Shown here one piece after another: positions 1 through 5,795 of a DNA stretch of 5,795 bases (position 1 is its first letter; every line of letters begins with the position of its first letter). The notes below the pieces were generated by a model. The model was not told where the DNA came from. It did not search any database and worked only from the letters and a program-made list of their open reading frames with translations. Source of the DNA: Pseudobacteriovorax antillogorgiicola. GTDB lineage: Bacteria; Bdellovibrionota_B; Oligoflexia; Oligoflexales; RGVZ01. The stretch lies in contig CAMDGW010000156.1 of the NCBI GenBank assembly GCA_945897695.1, positions 1-5,795 of the forward strand. Reading direction: 5' to 3'. Both the position numbers and the translations under genes were made by a program.

Positions 1-1478
1 TGATCAAGATTGACCGTGCTCAAAACGGCTCGAATGCTCTCCTCTGTAAGTGACTTGAGACGATCGGGTGATAGTCCGTATGTCAAATTTTTCAGAAGAG
101 AATCCTTAAACAAAAAAGGTTGCTGACTAACCAGCGCCGTGCAGCTGATGAAGCTGTCCCAAGCAATATTGCCATCCCAATGAGAGGGAGAAATCAAACC
201 GGAGAGACATTTGATGATGGTACTTTTGCCTGATCCGCTCGGACCAATAATGGCAACTGATTTTCCACGGGTGAGTGACAAATCTTTGGCGGAAAATGCG
301 ACTCGTGAATCATAGCTCACCTCGACACACCTAAGTTCGATCAGGTCTGGAAGTTGCAAATTTTGAGTCACTTGCCTTTGACCCACTACTGGTCTATCAG
401 AACCTTCTGCTTGCGAAACTTGCTGAAAGACATCCATCGAGCGGCGGAGCCCACCAACTGTCTCACTCCAACGTGCCACCTGCTCACCCATCTCACGAAC
501 TGGTTTCAAAATCAATCCGAGCGCCACAAAAAACTGGATGGCAATATCCGGCTCAACGGCAAACAATGGTACTTTCCTAGTCCATGCATAGATAAAACCG
601 GCGAAAATCAAAAAACCGATCCACTCCATACCGGGAGCAACAATCGCACGCAGAAAAATAGAGTTGTTCATCATCTTTAGATAGGACTTATTTCTCGTCT
701 CAAATTGTCCGCGTTCAAAGGATTCACCGTGCTGAGCTCGCATGAATCTGAAACGTTCGCGAATACCAAGAAGCTGGCCTGAAAGAAGTCCCAACTCCTT
801 TTGAAATGCTTCTGTAAAAAAAGAAATTCTCTTTCCTGCCTGTCCCATTTGCCAGCCGATCACCGGTGCTATAAGCAATAACACTAAAGCTGCCGGCCAA
901 TGAATAAAGGCAAGAGTCACCAAACAAGAAATGATCAGAACTCCATCTTTAACAAACGCTGTCGAAAAATCACTTAGACGGGATTGGATGAACACAGCAT
1001 CAGCCATAATAACTGACATCCACTCACCGGCTCCTCGACGTGACGACGCCAACCACGGAAGCGACACGACTGCCTCAAACACCTTTTCGCGGTAATTCTG
1101 GGCCACACTTAACGACAAACGAACCAAACCGAGGTTATAGAAATAAGACGCAGACGCCTTAAAAAATCCAGCAATCAAAATGGCGACTGGCACGTAAATA
1201 ACCACATCACTTCGTCTAAGGACTACATCTGACAAATGAGGAAACCATTGAGTCGCTTTGTCTGGCAAAATCCCTGCAATGGAAAGAATCTCTGCTGAGG
1301 TGTCGGTAAAAAACGCCGCAAGAAATCCCTTTATAAGGACCAGAAACATCGCCTGAGTTAAGGAGAGAAGTGCTAAGGATAAAACAATGCTGACGAGTAC
1401 TCCACGCTGCGACATAACGGGCACCAGCATGAACTGCCTCAGAAAACCCAGCAGAGCTGTCTGCTGCCGGTTCCTCAC
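1..1478 (-). CDS. MsbA-type ABC exporter (fused membrane and ATPase domains), 3' end cut by window edge
   Basis: The frame is open from a GTG at 1478 to the window edge: 492 codons without a stop, C-terminus missing. Residues about 27-330 are a membrane domain with hydrophobic segments near 27-56, 92-114, 178-208 (probably two helices), 278-298 and 312-325, as in type IV (MsbA/ABCB-like) half-exporters. The ATPase domain starts near 380, with an A-loop Tyr (Y389), an intact Walker A GPSGSGKST (412-420) and a Q-loop Gln in VSQQPFLF (Q452). The signature LSGGQ and Walker B motifs would lie beyond the window. The GTG overlaps the lpxB stop as GTGA and has an AAGGAA ribosome site 7 nt upstream, so I prefer it to ATGs at 1430 and 1415. 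From position after lpxB, the likely inferred role is flipping the lipid A precursor across the inner membrane; another lipid or peptide substrate is possible. The Walker A to Q-loop stretch is shorter than usual. Confidence 0.8.
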   Translation of the reverse strand, partial: MRNRQQTALLGFLRQFMLVPVMSQRGVLVSIVLSLALLSLTQAMFLVLIKGFLAAFFTDTSAEILSIAGILPDKATQWFPHLSDVVLRRSDVVIYVPVAILIAGFFKASASYFYNLGLVRLSLSVAQNYREKVFEAVVSLPWLASSRRGAGEWMSVIMADAVFIQSRLSDFSTAFVKDGVLIISCLVTLAFIHWPAALVLLLIAPVIGWQMGQAGKRISFFTEAFQKELGLLSGQLLGIRERFRFMRAQHGESFERGQFETRNKSYLKMMNNSIFLRAIVAPGMEWIGFLIFAGFIYAWTRKVPLFAVEPDIAIQFFVALGLILKPVREMGEQVARWSETVGGLRRSMDVFQQVSQAEGSDRPVVGQRQVTQNLQLPDLIELRCVEVSYDSRVAFSAKDLSLTRGKSVAIIGPSGSGKSTIIKCLSGLISPSHWDGNIAWDSFISCTALVSQQPFLFKDSLLKNLTYGLSPDRLKSLTEESIRAVLSTVNLD

Positions 1479-2656
1479 ACCTTGATTCCTTTTTCGCGTA
1501 GATCACGCATGATCCATGCCGCAGCCCGATCAGCAGCACCCGGAACCAATTGGGAGGTCAGCAATTCAAATCGCTGAAGCATGTGTTTACGCGCAACCGA
1601 ATCATGGGCCAGTGTCACCACCTCCTGCGCCACGACCACTGGGTCAATCACCTGGATATGCTCTTTGACCACTTCTTCATTCATCAGCAGATTCACAAGA
1701 CTAACCCAAGGCAAATCGACAAGACGACTTGCAACTGCATACGACAGGTCATTCATGACATAGACAACAGACATGGGAGTCCCTGCCAGCGCACACTCAA
1801 GTGTTGCTGTACCCGAAGCCACGACAGCACTATTTGCAATCTTAAGCAGCTCAAGGGAACAGCCATTCATCCAGTGAAATCCACTTGCTTCCCAGCTTTG
1901 ACTTTTACCCCTAACATCAGGATCGACATTCAGTATCGGTGCCACGTCTTCCCATTGAAGCCCCGCTGCAAGCGGGATGACGCACAGAGCGTTCGGAACT
2001 TCGCGCAGAATCTCGTGACGAATTCGATCCATTAACGGAAGAATCATTTTCAGTTCACTCATGCGGCTACCGGGGAGAAATGCAAAAATTTTTTGCCCAC
2101 TGGGCAGGCCGAGGTGAGAGGCATCTAACTGAATTTTGCTCATGCGGTCAAAATGAGGAGATCCCACGTACTTATAGTTGACGCCATTTCGAAGAAAAAA
2201 CTCCTCTTCAAACGGCAGCACCCCCAAAACTCCAGTAAAGTGATCCCGTAGTAGATCAACTCTCTTGCGTCCCCATGCCCAAACCTTCGGAGCCACGTAT
2301 TGGAATACAGGAATTCGCCGCAAATGAAGCTGCTCAGCCAAGCGAAAGTGAAACCCTGGAAAATCAACAAGAACAGCAAACAGGGGATTAAAACGGTCTA
2401 CCCAAGTGAGAATCAACTGCTCAAGCATACGGATATCCGATATTTTTCTAGCCACCTCAACGACGCCCATCACGGACAAATCCGAAATGGCCGCTAAAGG
2501 TATGACTCCAGCCCGAGTCATGGCATCACCAGCAATACCATACGCAACCGCATCCGGTGAAAGTGACCGCAAGGAGTGAACCAGATCAGCCGCCAATAAA
2601 TCACCCGAGAGCTCACCGGCAGATATGAGAAAGTTCCTGCCGGATTTTAGCGACAT
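1475..2656 (-). CDS. lpxB: Lipid-A-disaccharide synthase LpxB
   Basis: Peripheral inner-membrane glycosyltransferase (family GT19) that condenses 2,3-diacylglucosamine-1-phosphate (lipid X) with UDP-2,3-diacylglucosamine to form the beta-1,6 lipid A disaccharide. The 393 residues fit the family (E. coli about 382). Visible motifs: AGELSGD (13-19) at the N-terminus, VDFPGFH (97-103) containing the expected catalytic-region Asp D98, YVAPKVWAWG (120-129), VLPFE (146-150), LPGSR (194-198) opening the second Rossmann half, and ASGTATLE (280-287) in the UDP-binding region. The ATG overlaps the end of lpxA by 10 nt; no in-frame upstream start is available because a stop codon lies four codons before it. 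A GAGGA stands only 2 nt before the ATG, so initiation probably relies on ribosomes finishing lpxA. Deviations: VGSP (165-168) where relatives usually have VGHP or VGHT, and Leu in AGELSGD where Pro or Ala is usual. Identification is firm. Confidence 0.97.
   Translation of the reverse strand: MSLKSGRNFLISAGELSGDLLAADLVHSLRSLSPDAVAYGIAGDAMTRAGVIPLAAISDLSVMGVVEVARKISDIRMLEQLILTWVDRFNPLFAVLVDFPGFHFRLAEQLHLRRIPVFQYVAPKVWAWGRKRVDLLRDHFTGVLGVLPFEEEFFLRNGVNYKYVGSPHFDRMSKIQLDASHLGLPSGQKIFAFLPGSRMSELKMILPLMDRIRHEILREVPNALCVIPLAAGLQWEDVAPILNVDPDVRGKSQSWEASGFHWMNGCSLELLKIANSAVVASGTATLECALAGTPMSVVYVMNDLSYAVASRLVDLPWVSLVNLLMNEEVVKEHIQVIDPVVVAQEVVTLAHDSVARKHMLQRFELLTSQLVPGAADRAAAWIMRDLREKGIKV
1486..1491 (-). 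promoter_or_regulatory. Ribosome binding site for the ABC exporter
   Basis: AAGGAA lies inside the last codons of lpxB, 7 nt before the GTG at 1478. It decides in favour of this non-ATG start, which overlaps the lpxB stop by 4 nt, and suggests translational coupling of the two genes. Confidence 0.6.
1962..1976. repeat. Short GC-rich hairpin inside lpxB
   Basis: CCCGCT (1962-1967) and AGCGGG (1971-1976) pair perfectly around a 3-nt loop within the lpxB codons for IPLAAG. No T run follows on either strand, so it is not a terminator. It may be chance. Confidence 0.3.
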
Positions 2657-3441
2657 AGTCCTCGTTCACTATGCTTGAGGAAGTCAAGCCATTGGGAGCG
2701 GAATTCGCAGTCCCGTACTTCAGTGTTAATTTTGGCTATTGCATCTTCCAGCGTCAAATTAGAATCAAAGACGAGATGATACATGGCCTTTATCAGCTGA
2801 AGATCAGAATTAGTGATGCCAAGCCGTCTTAGACCAACCATATTAAGCCCATTCATCCGTGCTCGGTCGCCATGAACCATGCCAAATGGCACAACGTCTT
2901 GAACGACCTTTGCACCCGCCGCGATCATGGCAAGCCGTCCAATACGACAGAACTGATGAACTCCCGAGAGTCCGCCGAGCACTGCCCCATCATCAACAAC
3001 CACATGGCCTGCCATAGCCACATTGTTTGCCGCAATAACACGATTGCCAATCATACAGTCGTGAGCAATGTGGGTATAAACCATAAATAGGTTCTCATTG
3101 CCGACAACGGTCTTTCCGCCGCCACCTTCGGTACCAAGAGAGACGTTGCAGTATTCGCGAAACATATTGCGGTCGCCAATGACGAGCTCCGTATCTTCGC
3201 CCTTAAACTTCAAATCTTGAGGCCGTGAACCAATACTTGCATACGAGGATACCAGATTTTCCCGGCCCATTTGGACACGACCGGTAATCACTACGTGTGA
3301 TTGAATCTCCGTTCTATCGCCGATCACAGCCTTCGGTCCGATCACCGAATAGGGACCGACCTTAACTCCAGAGCCAAGGACCGCTCCATTTTCAATGATT
3401 GCAGTGGGATGTACTACTGTAGCGGCTGATATAGTCGTCAT
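2647..3441 (-). CDS. lpxA: UDP-N-acetylglucosamine acyltransferase LpxA
   Basis: Cytosolic homotrimeric enzyme for the first step of lipid A synthesis: transfer of a 3-hydroxyacyl chain from acyl carrier protein to the 3-OH of UDP-GlcNAc. Its 264 residues match the usual size (E. coli 262). Residues about 8-190 carry the left-handed beta-helix hexapeptide repeats (for example VLGSGVKVGPYSVIGPKAVIG, here split over 21-41), followed by an alpha-helical C-terminal domain (about 195-264) ending in RGLCR. Active-site residues align with E. coli: H124, catalytic H127 in HIAHDC, H146 in AGHV, and H162-Q163 in VHQF. The acyl-length ruler position (E. coli G173) is A175 here. The strand that is usually (N/H)RGT reads SLGT (101-104), followed by a Gly-rich EGGGG loop. 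The ATG starts 6 nt after the fabZ stop, with only a weak AAGTGAG upstream; the end overlaps lpxB. LpxD was considered and rejected: length, C-terminal domain and motifs are LpxA-type. Confidence 0.97.
   Translation of the reverse strand: MTTISAATVVHPTAIIENGAVLGSGVKVGPYSVIGPKAVIGDRTEIQSHVVITGRVQMGRENLVSSYASIGSRPQDLKFKGEDTELVIGDRNMFREYCNVSLGTEGGGGKTVVGNENLFMVYTHIAHDCMIGNRVIAANNVAMAGHVVVDDGAVLGGLSGVHQFCRIGRLAMIAAGAKVVQDVVPFGMVHGDRARMNGLNMVGLRRLGITNSDLQLIKAMYHLVFDSNLTLEDAIAKINTEVRDCEFRSQWLDFLKHSERGLCR
2659..2663 (-). promoter_or_regulatory. Closely spaced GAGGA before lpxB
   Basis: GAGGA sits within the final lpxA codons and only 2 nt before the lpxB ATG, closer than the usual 5-9 nt. This is poor geometry for independent initiation and fits termination-reinitiation from lpxA, whose stop lies 10 nt into lpxB. 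Confidence 0.4.
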
Positions 3442-3447
3442 GATGTC

Positions 3448-3882
3448 TCACTTCATAAGGGCACTGAATTTCACAGTTGATACTTCAGCGCCATCTACCG
3501 TCATCACGGCATCAAACCAAAAAAATGCGCCGCGATGCTTCGTCAACTTAATTTCATATTTTAGCACATCACCAGGAACAACTGGCTTGCGAAAGCGAGC
3601 CTCCGTGATTTCGGTAAAGAGACATTCAGTCAAAGTCCCCTTGCTCAAAGATCCAAGGACCGCAGCGACCTGCGCAGCGCCCTCGACTATCACTACCCCC
3701 GGCACAATTGGATTCCCCGGGAAATGCCCCTGCAGGGCTGGATCACTGATAGTAATATTACGGAACGCCACAATGTACTCGTATGGCTTAGCCTCGAGGA
3801 CCCGGTCAATAAATAGAAATGGATATCGATGTGGAATAGCTTTTTGAATCGCGACCACATCCATCGGCATTTTAACGTCCAT
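3448..3882 (-). CDS. fabZ: 3-hydroxyacyl-ACP dehydratase FabZ
   Basis: Cytosolic hot-dog-fold dehydratase that removes water from (3R)-hydroxyacyl-ACP to give trans-2-enoyl-ACP in fatty acid elongation. It draws on the same 3-hydroxyacyl-ACP pool that LpxA uses, which explains its place beside lpxA. From ATG 3882 the protein has 144 residues, normal for the family. Key parts: IPHRYPFLFIDRV (17-29) at the N-terminus, the catalytic His H53 in GHFPGNPIVPG (52-62) and the catalytic Glu E67 in IVEGAAQ (65-71), then ARFRKPVVPGD (95-105). The helix motif reads EGAAQ where many relatives have EA(L/M)AQ. Start choice: a TTG at 3888 is in frame, but GAGGAG lies only 2 nt from it and 8 nt from the ATG at 3882, so the ATG is preferred; later ATGs at 3870 and 3864 lack a comparable site. 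The gene sits 26 nt after skp and 6 nt before lpxA. Confidence 0.96.
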   Translation of the reverse strand: MDVKMPMDVVAIQKAIPHRYPFLFIDRVLEAKPYEYIVAFRNITISDPALQGHFPGNPIVPGVVIVEGAAQVAAVLGSLSKGTLTECLFTEITEARFRKPVVPGDVLKYEIKLTKHRGAFFWFDAVMTVDGAEVSTVKFSALMK

Positions 3883-3890
3883 CTGCAAGT

Positions 3891-3896
3891 CTCCTC
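3891..3896 (-). promoter_or_regulatory. Strong ribosome binding site for fabZ
   Basis: GAGGAG, 8 nt before the ATG at 3882 in the 26-nt gap between skp and fabZ. It is the best Shine-Dalgarno match in the window and decides the fabZ start against the upstream TTG. Confidence 0.75.
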
Positions 3897-3908
3897 GGGA
3901 ACGCTTTA

Positions 3909-4418
3909 TTACTTTTTCTTGCCGTATGCCTGGATCACGTCTTTTGTCAGATCCACCGGCTGGCTGAGATAAAGTAGCCCAGCGTTGTTGACCTCAAATA
4001 CGACTTCAAGACTTTTTTCTTTTGCCATCTTCTGAACGATGCCTTCAACTTTTGCGGCGATACCTTGTGTTGCCTTCTGCTCATCACTTTTTACAGCTTC
4101 GCGAAACGCCATTTCATCATTTCTCATAGCCAGGAACTTTTCCTGAAATTCTTTTTGCTTATTAATCCTAGCTTCTTCACTCATAAGAGCTGACTGGGAC
4201 TGCCAGTCCTTGTTCATTTTATCAAGCTCGTCACGACGCTTGTTGAAGTCAGCTTCCTTAGCTTTGATCTTTTTCTCAAGCTCTGAACGAGCAGCTTTAC
4301 CTTCTTCTACGTTCAAGATCACAGCCTGCATATCAATAACGCCGTACTTTGATGCAAATGCCGAATTAGCAGTCGAAGCGATTAATCCAACCAAACAAAT
4401 TTTCAAAATGCTTTTCAT
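3909..4418 (-). CDS. skp: Periplasmic chaperone Skp/OmpH family protein
   Basis: Likely periplasmic holdase that binds unfolded outer-membrane proteins after Sec export and helps hand them to the BAM complex, whose core subunit is encoded just upstream. From ATG 4418 the protein has 169 residues. Residues 1-22 form a signal peptide: KSILK n-region, hydrophobic core ICLVGLIAS, cleavage site AFA before S23. The mature 147 residues resemble E. coli Skp (141): a first strand KYGVIDMQAVI (24-34), a long charged Lys/Glu-rich helical region (about 38-122) that would form the tentacle coiled coil, then a strand LEVVFEVNNAGLLYL and a final helix PVDLTKDVIQAYGKKK. Start choice: GGGAG lies 4 nt from an ATG at 4421 and 7 nt from the ATG at 4418; they differ by one Met. 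The frame extends to 4535, but that would overlap bamA and mask the signal peptide. C8 is too early in the signal for a lipobox. Confidence 0.92.
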   Translation of the reverse strand: MKSILKICLVGLIASTANSAFASKYGVIDMQAVILNVEEGKAARSELEKKIKAKEADFNKRRDELDKMNKDWQSQSALMSEEARINKQKEFQEKFLAMRNDEMAFREAVKSDEQKATQGIAAKVEGIVQKMAKEKSLEVVFEVNNAGLLYLSQPVDLTKDVIQAYGKKK

Positions 4419-4425
4419 CATTGCA

Positions 4426-4430
4426 CTCCC
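4426..4430 (-). promoter_or_regulatory. Ribosome binding site for skp
   Basis: GGGAG in the bamA-skp gap, 4 nt before ATG 4421 and 7 nt before ATG 4418. It excludes the long upstream extension of the reading frame and favours the second of the two adjacent ATGs. Confidence 0.6.
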
Positions 4431-4485
4431 TATAACAGACTTATTTGCGAACATCATTTTCCTGACCTTGCCAACATTAAACCAA

Positions 4486-5795
4486 TTAGAATCCGATACT
4501 GAAAATAGGTTGCGCCTCACCGAGCTTGCCATCAATCACGGGGTATGCCCATTCAAACCTGAATGGTGCAATCGGCGTTTGCCATCGGAATCCAAAACCA
4601 ACATCGCGATTCATGCCCTTGAGAGAAATCAATTCGTCATCATCATAAACACGACCCCAATCCGCAAAAGCAAGGGCCTTGATACCTGCCTCTGGAATCA
4701 ATGGAACAAAATACTCAAGCTGGAACAGCAGCTTTTTATCACCACCGCGATTATATTCCATCGGCTCAAAGCCAGGGGAACGCAGCATGTAAAATTTTGG
4801 TCCGATCGATTCGTTCTTAAATCCACGAAGGTCGTTGTAGCCGCCCAACTTATATCTCTCCACAAATGGTACCTGTGATCCTAGATATGAATATATGTAG
4901 GAAAGGTTACCCGAAAGCTTGAAGTAGGTACGGAAGGTGTCACTAAAGTCCAAAGGTTGATAGTAGGCTGCGTCCAATGACGTCTCCTGGAACTTGTAAT
5001 CACCCCGAAGGATCGGTCCGCCTGTGATTTTGTGACGCAGAGTGATCTCGCTTCCTTCCGTTGGAGCGATGTTATTATCTCTGACATAACGGAACAAAGA
5101 AAAGATCATCGAACTCTGAAGACCGCGCATCTTGAATTTGTCACTTAAGAACTGATCACTTTTCTGTTCAGTTTTAAGGAGACGGTAAGTTGCCTGACCG
5201 GTGATTTGTTCAAAAATTTTCCGACCCACAAAAACGCTAGCTCCATAGCGTTTTTCTTCGGTCTCGACGTCGGTAATGACCTGTTCAATTTGATGGGCAT
5301 ACTCAAGATTTGAACCGGCAGACCACTGGGAGTCGTTAACGCGCGGATTAGTAAACCCAAGGTCTAGATTGTAATTGCGTTCACCATCCCATTTTCCATG
5401 GAGACTGGTATTATAGCCGTAGCCAGATTGATTCTGCTCATCGTAGGCACCTTGACCAAAAAATCCAGACTTAGCCCCGCCACCTTGCGGCGGCACGTAG
5501 CCGACACTTGCCTGCAGCTGTCCGGTTGGCTTTTCCTTCACCTTAACCCTCAAGTCTAGAATAGATTCATCGCCGGCATTGCGCTCATTGAGAACTTGAA
5601 TGTCTTCGAAGAAACCAAGCCGACCAAGTTCTTTTTTGGTATCCGTAAGGCCCGTAGAGTTATAGAGCTCGGCATCGTTGACTTTGAACTCTCTTCTCAT
5701 CACATTGTCGCGGGTTTTCGTATTCCCAATGATAATCATCTCGCCGAAGTAAATCTTTTCGCCCTTGGCAATTTCATAGTTAATGTTGGCCAGGC
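4486..5795 (-). CDS. bamA: Outer membrane protein assembly factor BamA, C-terminal part (5' end cut by window edge)
   Basis: Core of the BAM complex, an Omp85-family outer-membrane protein that folds and inserts beta-barrel proteins. The frame is open through the right edge, so the signal peptide and earlier POTRA domains lie outside; 435 residues are visible (counted from 5793). Residues about 1-88 are the last POTRA domain, with the typical INYEIAKGEKIYFGE, GNTKTRDNVMRREF and LGRLGFFEDI stretches. The 16-strand barrel follows from about 92 (QLQASVGY). The conserved loop-6 RGF motif appears as DLRGF (321-325), where E. coli has VRGF. GGDKKLLFQLEYFVPL and FADWGRVYD are the usual late strands, and the chain ends IFSIGF with the C-terminal Phe of an outer-membrane beta-signal. 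The ATG at 5739 is internal, since homologous POTRA sequence continues upstream of it. skp follows after 67 nt. BamA is favoured over TamA by the skp-fabZ-lpxA context. Confidence 0.95.
   Translation of the reverse strand, partial: LANINYEIAKGEKIYFGEMIIIGNTKTRDNVMRREFKVNDAELYNSTGLTDTKKELGRLGFFEDIQVLNERNAGDESILDLRVKVKEKPTGQLQASVGYVPPQGGGAKSGFFGQGAYDEQNQSGYGYNTSLHGKWDGERNYNLDLGFTNPRVNDSQWSAGSNLEYAHQIEQVITDVETEEKRYGASVFVGRKIFEQITGQATYRLLKTEQKSDQFLSDKFKMRGLQSSMIFSLFRYVRDNNIAPTEGSEITLRHKITGGPILRGDYKFQETSLDAAYYQPLDFSDTFRTYFKLSGNLSYIYSYLGSQVPFVERYKLGGYNDLRGFKNESIGPKFYMLRSPGFEPMEYNRGGDKKLLFQLEYFVPLIPEAGIKALAFADWGRVYDDDELISLKGMNRDVGFGFRWQTPIAPFRFEWAYPVIDGKLGEAQPIFSIGF
5230..5255. repeat. Perfect 10-bp inverted repeat with terminator-like form inside bamA
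   Basis: Arms AAAAACGCTA (5230-5239) and TAGCGTTTTT (5246-5255) are exact reverse complements around a 6-nt loop. On either strand the stem would be followed by a T run, as in a small bidirectional intrinsic terminator, but only three of the ten pairs are G-C. It lies in the bamA coding sequence over the segment reading KRYGASVF, so codon content may explain it. Confidence 0.5.

Noticed and set aside
354..680. 108-codon open frame on the plus strand at the left of the window
   Set aside because: Antisense to the ABC exporter membrane domain, whose continuous frame and motifs explain this stretch.
1..1478. Possibility that the exporter is a broken pseudogene because no complete frame exists there
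   Set aside because: The frame from GTG 1478 runs 492 codons without a stop to the edge; it appears incomplete only because the window ends.
1216..1539. 107-codon minus-strand frame across the lpxB-exporter junction
   Set aside because: Out of frame with both genes and without family resemblance; the exporter frame reads through the same bases with membrane helices.
1550..2035. 161-codon open frame on the plus strand within lpxB
   Set aside because: Antisense shadow of lpxB; rich in His, Cys and Asn with no family resemblance.
2088..2106. TGCCCA/TGGGCA inverted repeat next to an A/T run in lpxB, resembling a terminator
   Set aside because: The centre leaves almost no loop, and on the coding strand the stem is followed by A residues before the T run. 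It lies in codons for LPSGQKIF.
4419..4485. Possible promoter in the bamA-skp gap (TTGGCA and TTATAG elements)
   Set aside because: The spacing between the elements is far from 16-18 nt, and the would-be -10 element abuts the skp ribosome site.
4210..4878. 222-codon open frame on the plus strand across skp and bamA
   Set aside because: It lies wholly antisense to two well-identified genes, has no recognisable domain, and its low-complexity composition follows from the codons opposite it.
5478..5494. CCGCC/GGCGG hairpin in bamA
   Set aside because: Short stem without a T run, explained by clustered Pro and Gly codons in PPQGGG.

Overview
The window is a compact, single-strand (minus) block of outer-membrane biogenesis genes from a Gram-negative bacterium. 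In transcription order (right to left) it holds: the C-terminal part of bamA (5795-4486, 5' end outside the window), skp/ompH (4418-3909), fabZ (3882-3448), lpxA (3441-2647), lpxB (2656-1475), and an MsbA-type ABC exporter (1478-1, 3' end outside the window). There is no gene-free stretch longer than about 70 bases, and I see no tRNA, rRNA, CRISPR array, insertion sequence or phage-like gene.

The genes work on two linked jobs. BamA (outer-membrane insertase) and Skp (periplasmic chaperone) deliver beta-barrel proteins. FabZ makes acyl chains, LpxA puts the first 3-hydroxyacyl chain on UDP-GlcNAc, LpxB joins two acylated sugars into the lipid A disaccharide, and the ABC exporter is placed where a lipid A core flippase would be expected. 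Spacing is very tight: 67 nt (bamA-skp), 26 nt (skp-fabZ), 6 nt (fabZ-lpxA), a 10-nt overlap (lpxA-lpxB) and a 4-nt GTGA overlap (lpxB-ABC). This points to one polycistronic unit with translational coupling at the lpx end. I could not support any promoter or terminator for the unit inside the window.

The order bamA-skp-(lpxD)-fabZ-lpxA-lpxB is widely conserved in Proteobacteria. Two things set this copy apart: lpxD is not between skp and fabZ, and an ABC exporter directly follows lpxB. Base composition is roughly balanced. Together with the divergent protein sequences this suggests a delta-proteobacterial or Bdellovibrionota-like organism rather than an enteric one, but that is an inference with low confidence.

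I did not find a previously undescribed system. The points worth a second look are small: an Ala at the LpxA acyl-chain ruler position, a changed LpxA strand motif, a shortened nucleotide-binding domain segment in the exporter, the missing lpxD, and a perfect terminator-like inverted repeat inside bamA.
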